DNA from: Amycolatopsis sp. EV170708-02-1
GTDB lineage: Bacteria > Actinomycetota > Actinomycetes > Mycobacteriales > Pseudonocardiaceae
Direction: 5' to 3'
Length of the DNA stretch: 64,000 nt
Assembly: GCF_022479115.1 (NCBI RefSeq)
Contig: NZ_CP092497.1
Location: forward strand, 7,130,001-7,194,000
The translations under genes were made by a program, and so were the position numbers. Within the stretch, counting starts at the first letter, position 1; each line of letters starts with the position of its first letter. Below are positions 63,628 to 64,000 of the stretch, piece by piece. The notes below the pieces were generated by a model. It did not search any database. It worked only from the letters and a program-made list of their open reading frames with translations, and had not been told where the DNA came from.

Positions 63628-63873
63628 ATGAGCGAGGTCGTTTACAACCGGATCGCGATGTTGCGGGCGGAACGGGGCATTTCCCGCCGCGAACTCGCCG
63701 ATGCGCTGGGCGTGCACTACCAGACCATCGGCTACCTGGAACGCGGCGAGTACAGCCCGAGCCTCTATCTCGCCCTGCGGATCGCGGGATTCTTCGAGGT
63801 GGCGGTGGAGATCATCTTCTCCACCGCGCCTTTCCCGCGGATCGGGGACTCCTCGTCGGAGCGGTCGGCGTGA
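63628..63873 (+). CDS. XRE-family transcriptional regulator
   Basis: An 81-residue single-domain regulator close to Cro/YozG types: IAMLRAERGISRRELADALGVHYQTIGYLERGEYSPSLYLALRIAGFF covers the helix-turn-helix, then VAVEIIFSTAPFPRI. It starts three bases after the permease stop and overlaps the next gene by four (GTGA), so all four genes form one operon. It is a candidate for the palindrome at 61821. Confidence 0.92.
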   Translation: MSEVVYNRIAMLRAERGISRRELADALGVHYQTIGYLERGEYSPSLYLALRIAGFFEVAVEIIFSTAPFPRIGDSSSERSA

Positions 63874-64000
63874 GCCTGCTGGAGCGGGCGCACGCGCACG
63901 CGGTCCGGCTGGGGCACGACCGCATCGGGGGCGAAGAGCTTCTGCTCGCGGTTCTCGACGACGGCGTCGGGTACGCGCTCCCCGGCGCTTGGGGAATCTC
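63870..64000 (+). CDS. Clp N-domain-like protein, 5' part cut by window end
   Basis: The 43 visible residues, VSLLERAHAHAVRLGHDR then IGGEELLLAVLDDGVGYALP, match the first half of a Clp N-terminal repeat (AR-x-A-x-LGHxxIGxEHLLLALL pattern). In ClpA/ClpC this domain binds adaptors and substrates. Here it is encoded in an exporter/XRE operon, so it is more likely a stand-alone Clp-N protein than a full unfoldase. GTG at 63870 overlaps the XRE stop. Confidence 0.6.
   Translation, partial: MSLLERAHAHAVRLGHDRIGGEELLLAVLDDGVGYALPGAWGI

Noticed and set aside
1..64000. CRISPR array, tRNA, rRNA or integrated prophage
   Set aside because: No evenly spaced direct repeats, no tRNA-like cloverleaf at insertion borders and no phage genes were seen; the only mobile DNA is the IS481-type element.

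Overview
The window is very GC-rich, with tightly packed, heavily overlapping genes, many GTG/TTG starts and long antisense shadow frames, as in a high-GC actinobacterium. An Emb-type cell-wall arabinosyltransferase points to an arabinogalactan-making lineage. The aerobic (CobG, CobIJ fusion) cobalamin pathway, two cytochrome P450s, an IS481-type element and the style of the intergenic palindromes fit Pseudonocardiaceae, most likely an Amycolatopsis-like organism. The genus is an inference; no rRNA is present.

Layout. 1-8 kb: RidA-like fragment, mtnA, an Eis-like acetyltransferase, P450 + 3Fe-4S ferredoxin divergent from a TetR gene, a phosphotransferase, a second P450 with its TetR gene, and an SRPBCC protein; both TetR genes face near-perfect palindromic operators. 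8-12.6 kb: a two-part FAD/Fe-S dehydrogenase divergent from a GAF histidine kinase/NarL-type regulator pair. 12.8-19.3 kb: a branched-chain amino-acid ABC operon (livF-G-H-M and a binding lipoprotein) in which livG and livM each carry a one-base lesion, followed by a leucine/valine-type dehydrogenase and its divergent Lrp regulator. 19.4-22.3 kb: a small Cys-rich protein, a GNAT, an IS481-type element inserted into a palindrome shared by the GNAT and yigZ genes, and yigZ. 22.8-28.8 kb: gltBD. 29-32.6 kb: DyP peroxidase with a structured leader, DeoR regulator, ROK kinase, and a scar joining an ABC-ATPase 5' end to a LuxR 3' end.

32.8-48.7 kb is a cobalamin region: a B12 riboswitch drives cbtB-cbtA (cobalt uptake); cobQ-cobD diverge from cobU-cobT-cobS; cobO-cobB-cobC follow a Mg-chelatase-like AAA/VWA gene; cobL-cobM-(Gfo/Idh/MocA)-cobK run the other way. 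A second block, cobG-cobH-cobIJ, lies at 58.6-61.8 kb. Together they cover most aerobic steps from precorrin-2 to cobalamin; CobA, CobF and CobN are not in the window.

Between and after the cob blocks lie embC-like, a HelD/HelR-type helicase preceded by an inverted repeat that resembles the rifamycin-associated element, an HTH-nSTAND-WD40 protein divergent from a LuxR protein whose receiver lacks the phospho-acceptor, and an ABC-2 exporter/XRE/Clp-N module cut by the window end.

A recurrent theme is perfect or near-perfect palindromes at gene 3' ends, in at least four sequence families. Some of them supply the stop codon or last codons of the flanking genes.
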